DNA from: an uncultured Clostridia bacterium
Lineage (GTDB): Bacteria > Bacillota > Clostridia > Oscillospirales > Ruminococcaceae
Assembly: GCA_947589355.1 (NCBI GenBank)
Contig: CANPZC010000007.1
Location: 31,347-95,346 of the forward strand
Direction: 5' to 3'
Length of the DNA: 64,000 nucleotides
This document shows positions 51,546-60,215 of the stretch, one piece after another. The notes under the pieces were generated by a model that saw only the letters and a program-made list of their open reading frames with translations, searched no databases and was not told where the DNA came from. Both the position numbers and the translations under genes were made by a program. The first letter of the stretch is position 1; the number at the start of each line of letters is the position of its first letter.

Positions 51546-51834
51546 ATCGGAATTTTGTCTGCTATACCTACCTTGCTGTTGGGGGAGACCCTTTTGGAAA
51601 AGGGTCTTCCCCCAAGCCCCCTCACTAAAACTTCTATATTTTTGGCGAGGGGTAATTATACTGTATAATAAACGCAGGATTTACGATCTGTAGCAGATTT
51701 TTAAAAATAAATTACCCCTCGCCAAAAACAATGGAAAAGTCTTTGGAAAGGGGGTATGGGGAAAAGCCTTTCTTCAGAAAGGTTTTCCCCAAAAGAAAAA
51801 CAGGTACAGCGGACAAATTCTGATTTATCTTGCA
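51546..51834. repeat. Hairpin-rich intergenic stretch with a 90-bp MITE-like element
   Basis: No gene. Three palindromic units: 51579-51613 (GGGGGAGACCCTTTT…AAAAGGGTCTTCCCCC); 51639-51728, with perfect 19-bp inverted ends TTTTTGGCGAGGGGTAATT around a 52-bp AT-rich core; and 51758-51790 (GGGGAAAAGCCTTTC…GAAAGGTTTTCCCC). The first acts as a likely ricT terminator. Confidence 0.75.
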
Positions 51835-51870
51835 AAAGAGCAGACCTTTCGGTCTGCTCTTTCTTTTTAT
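51835..51870. terminator. Bidirectional terminator at the end of the ABC exporter operon
   Basis: Perfect 10-bp stem AGAGCAGACC / GGTCTGCTCT with loop TTTC; T-rich tail on plus (TTCTTTTTATT), short T-run on minus (CTCTTTTGC). It overlaps the last codon of the exporter gene. Confidence 0.85.
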
Positions 51871-53792
51871 TCAAGCTCGAATGCGCCGGTATACAGCTGA
51901 TAGTATGTTCCCTTTTCGGCTATCAGTTTGTCGTGCGAGCCGCGCTCGATTATATGTCCGTGGTCGAGCACCATGATAACATCGGAATTCTTGACCGTTG
52001 ACAGCCTGTGCGCTATTACGAACACCGTTCTGCCTTTCATCAGCGCGTCCATGCCTTTCTGCACTATCGCCTCGGTACGGGTATCTATCGAAGACGTTGC
52101 CTCGTCAAGTATCATGACCGGCGGGTCTGCAACTGCCGCACGCGCTATCGCGATAAGCTGCCTCTGACCCTGCGAAAGGTTAGAACCGTTGTTTGAAAGC
52201 TCGGTGTCGTAGCCCATAGGCAGGCGCATTATAAAGCCGTGCGCGCCTGCAAGCCTTGCCGCCTGCTTACATTCCTCGTCGGTAGCGTCAAGTCTGCCGT
52301 AGCGTATGTTCTCCATTACCGTGCCCGTAAACAGGTTAGTTTCCTGCAAAACTATGCCCAGCGAACGCCTCAGGTCGCTTTTGCGTATCTTGTTTATGTT
52401 TATGCCGTCGTAGCGTATCTTGCCGTCGGCTATGTCGTAAAAGCGGTTTATAAGGTTGGTAATGGTCGTTTTGCCTGCGCCAGTCGCGCCTACGAACGCC
52501 ACTTTCTGACCCGGTTTTGCATACACGGAAACGTCATACAGCACCTGTTTGTCAGGCTCGTAGCCAAAGTCTACACCGTCAAGAGTAACATCGCCCTCCA
52601 GCAGCGTGTAAGTAACAGAGCCGTCTGCGGTGTGGGGGTGTTTCCATGCCCACTGATGTGTTCTTTCGGTAGTTTCTGTAATAGTGCCGTCGGCAGCGAC
52701 TTTCGCATTCACAAGCGTAACGTAGCCGTTGTCTTCCTCGGACGGCTGGTCTGTCATAGCGAAAACTCTTTCAGCGCCTGCCGCGCCCATTACAATGGCG
52801 TTTATCTGCTGCGATACCTGGTTTATATTACCTGTAAACTGCTTTGTCATCGACAAAAACGGTATTATTATATCGATGCTGAACCCAAGCCCCGATATTG
52901 ACAGGTTGCTCATTCCCGAAATAAGGAACAGACCGCCCACCACTGCAATTATTACATACATAATGTTGCCGAGGTTCATGATTATAGGCCCCAGCGAGTT
53001 CGCGAACGCGTGCGCCCTGTACATATTCTCGCAAAGCTCTTCGTTTACGGCATCGAAGTCTTTCTGGCTCTGCTCCTCGTGACAGAACACCTTAACGACT
53101 TTCTGACCGTTCATTATCTCTTGTATAAAGCCCTCGGTCTTGCCGACTGAACGCTGCTGGCTTATAAAGTATTTCGCCGAGCCTTTACCTATAACAGACG
53201 ATACAAGCATCATCAGAAGTACGCCTGCCATAAGCACCAGCGTGAGCCACACGCTGTAGTATATCATTATACAGAACACCGTGACGACTATAACGCACGC
53301 CTGCAAAAGCGACGGCAGCGACTGCGAGATAAGCTGCCTTAGTGTATCTATATCGTTGGTGTAGCAGCTCATGATGTCGCCGTGTTTGTGTGTATCAAAA
53401 TACTTTATCGGCAGATCCTGCATATCGTCGAACATATAGCATCTCAGCTTGCTCAGATACCCCTGTGTCATATATGCCATTATCTGCGACCACGCCGTTA
53501 TTGCTATTATAGAAAGCACATACATTCCTATAAGCAGCATGATCTTCGGTACGATGTCCTCTTTCGCGCCTGCCCAGTCGCCTGTATCTCTCCATACTTC
53601 TATATCGGCTATTACCTTTTGCAGGAAAAACGCCGGTATTGCGGAAGCCACTGCCGAGAAGATTATGCAAACTATCGTTATCGGCACAAGCACGGGATAG
53701 AACTTGAACAGCATCTTTATCGCCCGTCCCAGGGTCTTGAAAATGCTTACCTGCGGTCTGCCGCCTTTCATATTTTTAGGCATCCTAGGCAT
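51867..53792 (-). CDS. ABC exporter half-transporter with canonical catalytic site
   Basis: About 641 residues: basic start (PRMPKNMKGGRPQ), six-helix transmembrane domain, and a nucleotide domain with Walker A GATGAGKTTI (about 430), signature LSQGQRQLIAIARA, Walker B VMILDEATSSIDTRTE with the catalytic Glu, and switch His in FVIAHRLSTVK. An insertion of about 40 residues lies just before the nucleotide domain (TTERTHQWAWKHPHTADG). Partner of the next-door half-transporter, overlapped by 8 bases. ATG at 53792 has AGGGGTG seven bases ahead. Likely an LmrCD/BmrCD-type drug or peptide exporter. Confidence 0.9.
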   Translation of the reverse strand: MPRMPKNMKGGRPQVSIFKTLGRAIKMLFKFYPVLVPITIVCIIFSAVASAIPAFFLQKVIADIEVWRDTGDWAGAKEDIVPKIMLLIGMYVLSIIAITAWSQIMAYMTQGYLSKLRCYMFDDMQDLPIKYFDTHKHGDIMSCYTNDIDTLRQLISQSLPSLLQACVIVVTVFCIMIYYSVWLTLVLMAGVLLMMLVSSVIGKGSAKYFISQQRSVGKTEGFIQEIMNGQKVVKVFCHEEQSQKDFDAVNEELCENMYRAHAFANSLGPIIMNLGNIMYVIIAVVGGLFLISGMSNLSISGLGFSIDIIIPFLSMTKQFTGNINQVSQQINAIVMGAAGAERVFAMTDQPSEEDNGYVTLVNAKVAADGTITETTERTHQWAWKHPHTADGSVTYTLLEGDVTLDGVDFGYEPDKQVLYDVSVYAKPGQKVAFVGATGAGKTTITNLINRFYDIADGKIRYDGININKIRKSDLRRSLGIVLQETNLFTGTVMENIRYGRLDATDEECKQAARLAGAHGFIMRLPMGYDTELSNNGSNLSQGQRQLIAIARAAVADPPVMILDEATSSIDTRTEAIVQKGMDALMKGRTVFVIAHRLSTVKNSDVIMVLDHGHIIERGSHDKLIAEKGTYYQLYTGAFELE

Positions 53793-55545
53793 TTTCATCA
53801 CCCCTCTCGTCGTCCGAGCTGCCGTTTGTCTGCTGCTCGTAAACTTCGCGGTATATCTCGCTGCTTTCAAGAAGCTCATCGTGCTTGCCAACAGCGGTAA
53901 CAACGCCGTTATCCATAACTATTATCATGTCCGCGTCCTGCACTGAGGCGACACGCTGCGCTATGATTATCTTTGTTGTTTCGGGTATGTATTCTTTGAA
54001 GCCTGCCCTTATCAGCGCATCTGTCTTGGTGTCTACCGCGCTGGTAGAGTCGTCAAGAATAAGTATCTTAGGCTTTTTAAGAAGCGCTCTCGCGATACAA
54101 AGCCTTTGTTTCTGACCGCCCGAAACGTTCGTACCGCCCTGCTCTATGTATGTATCATATCCGTCGGGGAACGACTGCACAAATTCGTCAGCCTGAGCGA
54201 GTTTGCAGGCGTGTATCATTTCTTCATCTGTAGCCTGCGCATTGCCCCACCGCAGATTATCTTTTATAGTACCCGAAAACAGCAGGTTCTTCTGAAGTAC
54301 CATTGCAACACTGTTTCTGAGCGTTTCAAGGTCGTAATCGCGAACGTCAACGCCGCCCACCGTAACCTTGCCGTCTGTAACATCATAAAGGCGCGGTATA
54401 AGCTGCACCAGAGTTGATTTACTCGAGCCCGTGCCGCCTATGATACCCACTGTTGCGCCAGAGGGTATTTTCAGGTCAACGTCAGCAAGAGCATATTTCT
54501 GCGCATCTTCGGAATATTTGAAGTTTACATCTTTGAATTCTATAGAACCGTCTGCAACTTCCATAACGGGGTTCTCAGGGTCGTGTATAGCGGTCTCCTC
54601 GTTAAGCACCTCGCATATACGCTTTATAGACTCAGCCGACATGGTGAGCATAACGTATATCATAGAGAGCATCATAAGCTGCATGAGTATCTGCATACCG
54701 TATGTGAGCATAGCCTGTATCTGACCTACGTCTATAGTTGCGCCCTTGCTGGATATTATTATCTTCGAGCCTATCAGCAGCACGAACGCCATATTGAAAT
54801 AAACGCATATCTGCATAAGCGGCGTGTTCAGCGCTACCAGTCTTTCAGCCCTTGTAAAGTCCTTGCGTATATCTTCCGATGCGGCTGCAAACTTTTTCTT
54901 TTCATAGTCCTCTCTTGAAAAGCCCTTTACAACTCTCATCGCTCTAACGTTTTCTTCTACCGATTCATTCAGTTTATCGTACTTTTTAAATACCCGTCTG
55001 AACGCAGGCATAGCCGAGCGTGATACCATAAGCAGCCCGAAAACAAGCACGGGTATTACCACCACAAAGCACGATGCCAGCGCGCCGCCCATTATGTACG
55101 CCATTATTATAGCGAATATGAGCATAAAAGGCGCTCTTATTGCCATACGTATCAGCATCATGTATGACATCTGAACGTTGTTTATATCGGTGGTCATTCT
55201 CGTTACCAGAGAAGAAGTTGAAAATTTGTCTATATTTTTGAACGCGAACGTCTGCACGCGTTTGAATATGTCATGCCGCACATTTTTAGCAAAGCCTGCC
55301 GAAGCTTTCGCGCAGGTAAAGCCTGCCATACCTCCGCACGCCAGTGAGACCAGCGCCATTACGAGCAAAAGCGCCCCGGTCTTTAGTATCTCCGACATGA
55401 CAACGCCTTTGTTTATTGCGTTTATAAGATCTGCTGTGATAAAGGGTATTATTACCTCTATTACTACCTCTCCTATTATAAATAATATGGTAAGTATAGT
55501 AGGCGTTTTGTATTCCCTTATACACTTTGTCATAGTTTTAAGCAT
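53785..55545 (-). CDS. ABC exporter half-transporter with degenerate catalytic site
   Basis: A 586-residue half-transporter: six membrane helices, Walker A GGTGSSKSTL, signature VSGGQKQRLCIARA, Walker B ILILDDSTSAVDTKTD where the catalytic Glu is Asp, and IIAQRVASVQ where the switch His is Gln. Both changes are the mark of the silent site of heterodimeric exporters such as LmrCD, BmrCD and TM287/288. Starts five bases after the MarR stop. Confidence 0.92.
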   Translation of the reverse strand: MLKTMTKCIREYKTPTILTILFIIGEVVIEVIIPFITADLINAINKGVVMSEILKTGALLLVMALVSLACGGMAGFTCAKASAGFAKNVRHDIFKRVQTFAFKNIDKFSTSSLVTRMTTDINNVQMSYMMLIRMAIRAPFMLIFAIIMAYIMGGALASCFVVVIPVLVFGLLMVSRSAMPAFRRVFKKYDKLNESVEENVRAMRVVKGFSREDYEKKKFAAASEDIRKDFTRAERLVALNTPLMQICVYFNMAFVLLIGSKIIISSKGATIDVGQIQAMLTYGMQILMQLMMLSMIYVMLTMSAESIKRICEVLNEETAIHDPENPVMEVADGSIEFKDVNFKYSEDAQKYALADVDLKIPSGATVGIIGGTGSSKSTLVQLIPRLYDVTDGKVTVGGVDVRDYDLETLRNSVAMVLQKNLLFSGTIKDNLRWGNAQATDEEMIHACKLAQADEFVQSFPDGYDTYIEQGGTNVSGGQKQRLCIARALLKKPKILILDDSTSAVDTKTDALIRAGFKEYIPETTKIIIAQRVASVQDADMIIVMDNGVVTAVGKHDELLESSEIYREVYEQQTNGSSDDERGDENA

Positions 55546-55550
55546 TAAAG

Positions 55551-55997
55551 TCAGTCTTTCCTTTCGCCCTGTAGATTTTCTTTCATTCTGCGCATAAACT
55601 CGCTGAGCATTTTAAGCTCCTCGTTTGAAAAGCCCTTAGTAAGCTGCTTTTCGGTCTTCTGGTTGTCCTTGCAAATTTTCTCCGCAAGTTTTTTGGAACG
55701 CTCTGTAAGCACAAGTTTTTTCAGCCTGTCATCGCACGCAACTTTCTCTTTTCCCACAAGACCGTTCTTCTCCATAAGCGCTATCATCTTAGATGTGGTA
55801 GAACGCGTTATGCCGAACTCTCTTTCAAGGTCGCGCTGATAAACGTCCTCATTTTCGTGGTTGGCAAGATAGGCTATCACCCAGCCGTGAGTGCCCGAAA
55901 CGCTGTCAAGCTCCTTTTTCACCGGTGAGCGGTCAATGAACTTGCGCATAGCGTTGTTGAGCTGATAAAGCTCACGCATTATAAAATTGTTTGTCAC
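55551..55997 (-). CDS. MarR-family repressor
   Basis: About 148 residues with the MarR winged helix: LDSVSGTHGWVIAYLANHENEDVYQRDLEREFGITRSTTSKMIALMEKNGLV and the wing CDDRLKKLVLTERSKKL. Start chosen as GTG at 55997 (TNNFIMREL…), with AAAGGGGTGA seven bases ahead; longer frames run through the promoter. Heads the exporter operon and probably represses it by binding the palindrome at 56027-56055. Confidence 0.9.
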   Translation of the reverse strand: MTNNFIMRELYQLNNAMRKFIDRSPVKKELDSVSGTHGWVIAYLANHENEDVYQRDLEREFGITRSTTSKMIALMEKNGLVGKEKVACDDRLKKLVLTERSKKLAEKICKDNQKTEKQLTKGFSNEELKMLSEFMRRMKENLQGERKD

Positions 55998-56026
55998 GGT
56001 ATGTTCACCCCTTTGGCAAATATTTT

Positions 56027-56055
56027 GTTGAAAAGCAAACAATCTACTTTTCAAC
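56027..56055. promoter_or_regulatory. Likely MarR operator
   Basis: Perfect 9-bp arms GTTGAAAAG (56027-56035) and CTTTTCAAC (56047-56055) around 11 bases, abutting the -10 box on its downstream side. Autorepression by the MarR protein is the natural reading. Confidence 0.65.
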
Positions 56056-56084
56056 ATTATAACTCTTTTTGCCCCCGTTGTCAA
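56056..56084 (-). promoter_or_regulatory. Consensus promoter of the MarR–exporter operon
   Basis: Minus strand TTGACA (56084-56079), 17-base spacer, TATAAT (56061-56056): perfect. Confidence 0.88.
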
Positions 56085-56139
56085 GGTATCATTTCGCATA
56101 AATTTTAAGCCTCTCAGCCGCTTGTTTTATAGCTAAAAA

Positions 56140-56415
56140 ACAAAAAGCTCCCCCACTTCCACAAAAGGAAATGAAAGAGATCATTCTGTTGAAATAGTTT
56201 AAATAAAAAAGTAAAATTTGGGAATTCATTTCCCGAATTTTACACCGCTGTCGGCGCAGCTAAAAAATGAACATCTTGATGTGAATTTTTTAGCGTGAGG
56301 GTAACGGAGCCGACGCCAGAGGGGGCACACGGGGGAACCATACGGGGTGCCCCCGTGAAGTGGCGACTTGTCGTCACGCCAGCTCCCCCACTTCCACAAA
56401 CGGAAACGGGGGAGC
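56140..56415. repeat. Hairpin cluster after the sigma-factor unit
   Basis: No gene. Stems at 56211-56243 (GTAAAATT[T]GGGAA…TTCCCGAATTTTAC); nested at 56250-56314 (outer GTCGGC/GCCGAC, inner GCTAAAAAAT/ATTTTTTAGC); 56321-56354 (GGGGGCAC/GTGCCCCC); 56361-56378 (GGCGAC/GTCGTC region); and 56382-56415 (GCTCCCCC…GGGGGAGC). The phrase AGCTCCCCCACTTCCACAAA occurs twice (about 56141, in slightly changed form, and 56381). None has a proper U-run on the minus side. Confidence 0.65.
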
Positions 56416-56427
56416 GTTTATATTTTC

Positions 56428-57123
56428 TCATTCATTTATGCACAGCACCGAGAGCGCTGCCTTTTTCTGTATCTCCGAGAGCGGTTTCAGCACGCCGCGC
56501 TCGAGCAGTATCTCAATAACTTTCGGTATCATAATGCCGCTGCCAATGCAGTTAGAATAATAGCCTTCCAGCGTTTTGTGCATATGCTGCGGAAAATGCT
56601 TCTTGTTCTCGTTTATCACCTGTTCGTCCATTTTCCGCGCAAATTCTGCCACCTCGTCGGGAACCGCTATCTTTTCATTCAGTCCGCCGAAAAACGCCGA
56701 GACAATGTCCTCACTGCTTTTTATCCTCATCACCGCAGGCTGCACCCTGTCCTCATAGAGATACCCCTTGTCGCACAGCCGTTTGTAGCCCTCCTGCGAA
56801 AGCGCGTCTTTTCCGCTCCTTATAAACTTCGTGAGCTGCTGCCAGTCCTCCTGCAAATTATCCTGCCAGCCGCCGCTGCGGTCTGTGTATCGGCAGTCAA
56901 CAGAAATACTTTCAAAAGCTTCTTCGGCAGGCGTGTCGTTTACGCCCCTTGTCATATATCCGCAGCACCAATACGGCTCAGGCTTCACAGCGGTAATGGA
57001 AATATCGTCCTCAACGTTTGCATAGGCTATAAAATCTCCGCCGTCGGGGCGCTTGACAGTGTATTTTTCAAACTCCTTTTCAAACCCCTCGTCAAAGCGT
57101 ATAAGTCTTCTTACAGCCAGCAT
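56428..57123 (-). CDS. Unknown protein paired with the sigma factor
   Basis: 231 residues from the ATG at 57123, soluble, no signal or membrane helix. Distinct segments: RRLIRFDEGFEKEFEKY at the start, a Trp/Tyr/Cys patch (YWCCGYMTRGVND), GWQDNLQEDWQQLTKFI, and a helical C-terminus ending SVLCINE. The frame is open for ten more codons upstream with no ATG/GTG/TTG start, reaching GGGGGAGAT beside the sigma-factor stop; a non-standard start there is conceivable (LNFLKYSVVM…). No family recognised. Position suggests it works with, or restrains, the sigma factor. Confidence 0.6.
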   Translation of the reverse strand: MLAVRRLIRFDEGFEKEFEKYTVKRPDGGDFIAYANVEDDISITAVKPEPYWCCGYMTRGVNDTPAEEAFESISVDCRYTDRSGGWQDNLQEDWQQLTKFIRSGKDALSQEGYKRLCDKGYLYEDRVQPAVMRIKSSEDIVSAFFGGLNEKIAVPDEVAEFARKMDEQVINENKKHFPQHMHKTLEGYYSNCIGSGIMIPKVIEILLERGVLKPLSEIQKKAALSVLCINE

Positions 57124-57146
57124 GACAACGCTGTATTTCAGAAAGT

Positions 57147-58061
57147 TCAGATCTCCCCCGTCGCAGGAAAGCCCCCAATGCTCTTTTCGTTTTCAAATTC
57201 ATCAAACACCTTCGGCAGATATTTGTCGCTTATAAACTGCGCCGCTTCAGAATATATCTGTGAAAGATCCGCCTTGTCCCTGCCGTCATAGATCAGCATA
57301 TTCGTGCGGTATTTCGGGTCGTTTGTGTTGTCCAGCCTGTCAATGTAGGCATACTCGACCAGCTTTTTCAGATCATCTGAAACATACACCTGCGGCACGC
57401 CCACCGCCCTTGCGATCTCTTCAAGAGTTTTAGGTTCGCTGTAGCACGCCCAAGCAATGTTTTGCTTCAGGCGCGTGTCGAACATAGCGTTCGTATCTCC
57501 GTTTGCGCCTGCACAGCCGCTGTGCCCCATATGTGTAAATCTTATCGGGGAAAGCTGTATGTTCTGTTCGTTTATATTCATGTTTATACCCTCTTTCAGT
57601 CTGCTTCTCGCATCAGACAAATGCCATTTTACAGTACCCTGCGATATTTTCAGCTTGTCTGCAATTTCTGCCACCGTGCGCTTTTCATAATAGTGCATAT
57701 ATATCACAGTGCGCTGCCGATGAGAAAGATACCCTATCTCGCGCCGAAGTATCTGCTCTGTTTCAGCTTCTTCTGCCGTAGTGTCTTCTGGTGCGGCTAT
57801 CGCCATGCCGTCAATGCTGACAAAATTTCTGCCGCGTGCAAGGCTGTCAATGTAATGCGCGTACACGTTTCTTGCAATTCTGTAAACATAGCCGTCAATG
57901 TTCACAATACCGTCAGCTTTCAGAAACGAGCGGTACACCTCATACACAATATCGGAAGCCAGTTCGCGCGCGCCGTCAATGGTGTGCAGTTTATCAAGCG
58001 CAAAGCCGAAAATCCTGTCCATGTACTGATAAATATATTTGTCTGCAAGTTGTTTTTCCAT
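57147..58061 (-). CDS. Sigma-70-family (ECF-like) sigma factor with extra C-terminal winged-helix domain
   Basis: About 304 residues. Region 2 spans about 10-80 (ASDIVYEVYRSFLKADG; GYVYRIARNVYAHYID), region 4 about 110-170 (LSHRQRTVIYMHYYEKRTVAEIADKL followed by KISQGTVKWHLSDARSRL). Unusually, about 130 more residues follow, containing a second helix-turn-helix (TLEEIARAVGVPQVYVSDDLKKLVEYAYI). ECF factors usually stop after region 4. ATG at 58061 has GGAGG ten bases ahead. Followed 24 bases later by the unknown gene. Confidence 0.82.
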   Translation of the reverse strand: MEKQLADKYIYQYMDRIFGFALDKLHTIDGARELASDIVYEVYRSFLKADGIVNIDGYVYRIARNVYAHYIDSLARGRNFVSIDGMAIAAPEDTTAEEAETEQILRREIGYLSHRQRTVIYMHYYEKRTVAEIADKLKISQGTVKWHLSDARSRLKEGINMNINEQNIQLSPIRFTHMGHSGCAGANGDTNAMFDTRLKQNIAWACYSEPKTLEEIARAVGVPQVYVSDDLKKLVEYAYIDRLDNTNDPKYRTNMLIYDGRDKADLSQIYSEAAQFISDKYLPKVFDEFENEKSIGGFPATGEI

Positions 58062-58196
58062 ATCGAATGCCTCCAGAAGCGTTCTCGTATATATAGTGCG
58101 AAGTTTTCCAAAAAGGTTGGGTATGCAAAAACCGGCACACCGCGGCAAAGGCGATATGTCGGTCTTGTTGATTATATGTTACCCTATACTAATTGC

Positions 58197-59192
58197 TTAT
58201 ATTGAAGAATGGCTCTTTACATACTCGATGACTTCATCGAGCTTGCAGAACGCCAGACCTACCACCGTGTCGGCGCAGCCATAGTAGATAGCTATCCTGC
58301 CGGTGTCCTGATCTGCCAGCGTTGCGCACGGGAATGTAACGTTCTGAACATCGCCCACACACTCATAGTATTCACGAGGATTGAGCAGATATTCAGCGCA
58401 GCGGTACTTAACTTTCCACGGCTCGTCTTTGTCCAGTATGCAAGCCGAGAAGCTGTAAACAAAGCCGTTGCAGCTTTCCAGAACTCCGTGATAGAAGCAC
58501 AGCCAGCCCTCGTCGGTCTCTATCGGGATAGGGCCTGCGCCTATCTTCTTGGACTCCCAGCCTCTCAGGGGGCCCATAACGTGGCGGTGTTCGCCCCAGT
58601 ATTTCATGTCGGGCGACTGCGATATGTACATATCACCGAACGGCGTGTGACCGCTGTCTGACGGGCGAGAGAACATAAGATACTTGTCGTTGACCTTTCT
58701 CGGGAACAGCACACCGTTTCTGTTGAAAGGCAGGAAAGCGTTCTCGCACTGATAGAATGTCTTGAAATCGAAGGTGTAGCCAACGCCGATGGTCGGTTTC
58801 CAGCCGTAAGCGTTGCACCAAGTTACCCAGTATCTGTCCTCGATAAAGCAAACTCTCGGGTCGTAGCCGTAGCCCCACTGGTTCACCTCTTCGGTAGACT
58901 TTTCAGCCTGCACGAACTGTATTCTCTCCTCGTTTATGTTCCAGTGGATACCGTCGTCTGAGAAGCCTGCGTGCAGTTCCATGTTTCTCTGCTTGTCGTC
59001 GCAGCGGAAAACGCCTGCGAACTTGCCCTCAAACGGCACAACAGCCGAGTTGAATATCGAGTTTGAGGTAGGTATAAGGTCGCGAGGGATAATGGGGTTC
59101 TCTGTGTATCTCCAGATGACCTCTTTGCAGCCCTGCGGCTTATCCTGCCACGGCATATTTGGTATAGACTGTCCGTTGATTATCTTGCTCAT
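58197..59192 (-). CDS. GH130 phosphorylase, beta-1,4-mannooligosaccharide type
   Basis: A 331-residue cytoplasmic GH130 enzyme. [59 protein letters not shown] with the catalytic Asp, [39 protein letters not shown], and [14 protein letters not shown] are family motifs. Length and sequence resemble Ruminococcus albus RaMP2 (1,4-beta-mannooligosaccharide phosphorylase) rather than the longer mannosylglucose phosphorylase. It releases mannose-1-phosphate from mannan oligosaccharides after import. AAAGGCGG precedes the ATG. Exact specificity needs assay. Confidence 0.88.
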   Translation of the reverse strand: MSKIINGQSIPNMPWQDKPQGCKEVIWRYTENPIIPRDLIPTSNSIFNSAVVPFEGKFAGVFRCDDKQRNMELHAGFSDDGIHWNINEERIQFVQAEKSTEEVNQWGYGYDPRVCFIEDRYWVTWCNAYGWKPTIGVGYTFDFKTFYQCENAFLPFNRNGVLFPRKVNDKYLMFSRPSDSGHTPFGDMYISQSPDMKYWGEHRHVMGPLRGWESKKIGAGPIPIETDEGWLCFYHGVLESCNGFVYSFSACILDKDEPWKVKYRCAEYLLNPREYYECVGDVQNVTFPCATLADQDTGRIAIYYGCADTVVGLAFCKLDEVIEYVKSHSSI

Positions 59193-59263
59193 AAATTATC
59201 CGCCTTTCAAGTAGGTTATCATGTTAAACAGGGCGTGCCTGCAAAGGCTGTGCCCTTAATAAT

Positions 59264-59292
59264 ATTAAAACACAATTTCAAAATTTTTTCAA
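59264..59292 (-). promoter_or_regulatory. Promoter of the GH130 gene
   Basis: Minus strand TTGAAA (59292-59287), 17-base spacer, TTTAAT (59269-59264). The leader can fold AGGGC/GCCCT (about 59230-59257). Confidence 0.55.
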
Positions 59293-59307
59293 TACCTTAT
59301 TAAAAAA

Positions 59308-59319
59308 GAAAACGTTTAA
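59308..59319. promoter_or_regulatory. AAACGTTT palindrome upstream of the GH130 promoter
   Basis: GAAAACGTTTAA contains the 8-bp palindrome AAACGTTT typical of LacI-family/CcpA sites, 18 bases upstream of the -35. A similar core lies at 16778-16791. Confidence 0.45.
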
Positions 59320-59387
59320 CTTTGGCTTGAAAACGATACCTTTTTAATGTTTACAAAAAGTTTACAATTTGACTCTCTCGCTTTGCC

Positions 59388-59429
59388 AATAAAAATGCCG
59401 CTCTTGTCAATACGACACGGCGGCATTAT
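59388..59429 (-). terminator. Terminator of the XRE regulator gene
   Basis: Stem AATGCCGC / GCGGCATT with a long loop holding GTGTCGTATTGACAAGA, followed by TTTATTGG on the minus strand. It overlaps the last codon. Confidence 0.75.
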
Positions 59430-59773
59430 TTTTTTGCGCTGTTATTTTCGTTTATCTGCTGTTCTAAAAGCTGCTGCATGAGTATATCGAGCCTGCCGCG
59501 GCTGCGCTCTGACAGCATACGGTATTGCTCTGTAAATTTCCGTTCATCGTCCGAAAGTTCACCGTCAGTTTTTCTGTTTGTACGTCCTGCTATATAGTCA
59601 AGTGAGGCATTATAATAGTCAGCCAGCAAAATTACCTTTTCAAACGGTATGTCGGTTTCGCCGCGCCCATATTTACCGTAATGATTGACAGACACTCCGA
59701 TTATTTCAGCAACCTGTTTTTGTGTAAGGTCGCTGTCCTCTTTCAGATCTCTCAGTCTTTGATAATACCCCAT
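59426..59773 (-). CDS. XRE-family transcriptional regulator
   Basis: About 115 residues: N-terminal helix-turn-helix (LRDLKEDSDLTQKQVAEIIGVSVNHYGKYGRGETDIPFEKVILLADYYNASLDYIAGRT, about 6-65) and a helical tail likely for dimerisation (RKFTEQYRMLSERSRGRLDILMQQLLEQQ). ATG at 59773 follows AGAGGTG. Single-gene unit beside a gene remnant; target unknown. Confidence 0.88.
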   Translation of the reverse strand: MGYYQRLRDLKEDSDLTQKQVAEIIGVSVNHYGKYGRGETDIPFEKVILLADYYNASLDYIAGRTNRKTDGELSDDERKFTEQYRMLSERSRGRLDILMQQLLEQQINENNSAKK

Positions 59774-59824
59774 GCTTAACACCTCTTTTAATGTATTTAT
59801 TATGTATTATTATATCATTTTTAA

Positions 59825-60145
59825 TGGAAGTACTCAATAAAAGATGCCAACACATTGAGCGGCATAGATCTTGATGAATTACAGGATAGATTTGAAAATC
59901 GCTCGAAGTATTTTGAAAGTAATCCGTGTAAAATCACAAAAGGATATGAGGTAAAACTTAACTTGACAATAAGCGGTGACGAATATGACTGGAAATCAAA
60001 CTCTGTTTTTGTTTTGTTAAAAATAGACGGTGAATGGCTAATTTACAAATGGTATTATACTACTCTTGGTGATAAACGAGATACTATATTTTATAATGAA
60101 TATTTAGATGGTTGGACAACTTACCATGAAGAAATGCGCAGTTAA
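59825..60145 (+). pseudogene. Probable 5'-truncated gene remnant
   Basis: An open frame with no ATG start and no ribosome site; a TTG at 59855 is the only candidate and would give 96 residues. The translation (SIKDANTLSGIDLDELQDRFENRSKYF … SVFVLLKIDGEWLIYKWYY) reads like the C-terminal half of a small NTF2-like or lipoprotein domain. AT-rich relative to the following gene. It begins inside the likely XRE promoter region. Could still be a small real gene with a poor start. Confidence 0.4.
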
Positions 60146-60153
60146 AACCGCGG

Positions 60154-60183
60154 TTGACAATATACCGTACCATATGTTATACT
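60154..60183 (+). promoter_or_regulatory. Promoter of the dCMP deaminase gene
   Basis: TTGACA (60154-60159), 18-base spacer, TATACT (60178-60183), 32 bases before the ATG. Confidence 0.8.
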
Positions 60184-60215
60184 ATATATAACATTTTAAG
60201 AATGGGGTGCGGCAT

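Noticed and set aside
56368..57291. 307-residue plus-strand frame opposite the unknown companion gene
   Set aside because: The minus frame begins just after the sigma-factor stop with a good purine-rich site; the plus frame starts in the hairpin cluster and is rich in Arg, His and Phe, typical of an antisense shadow.
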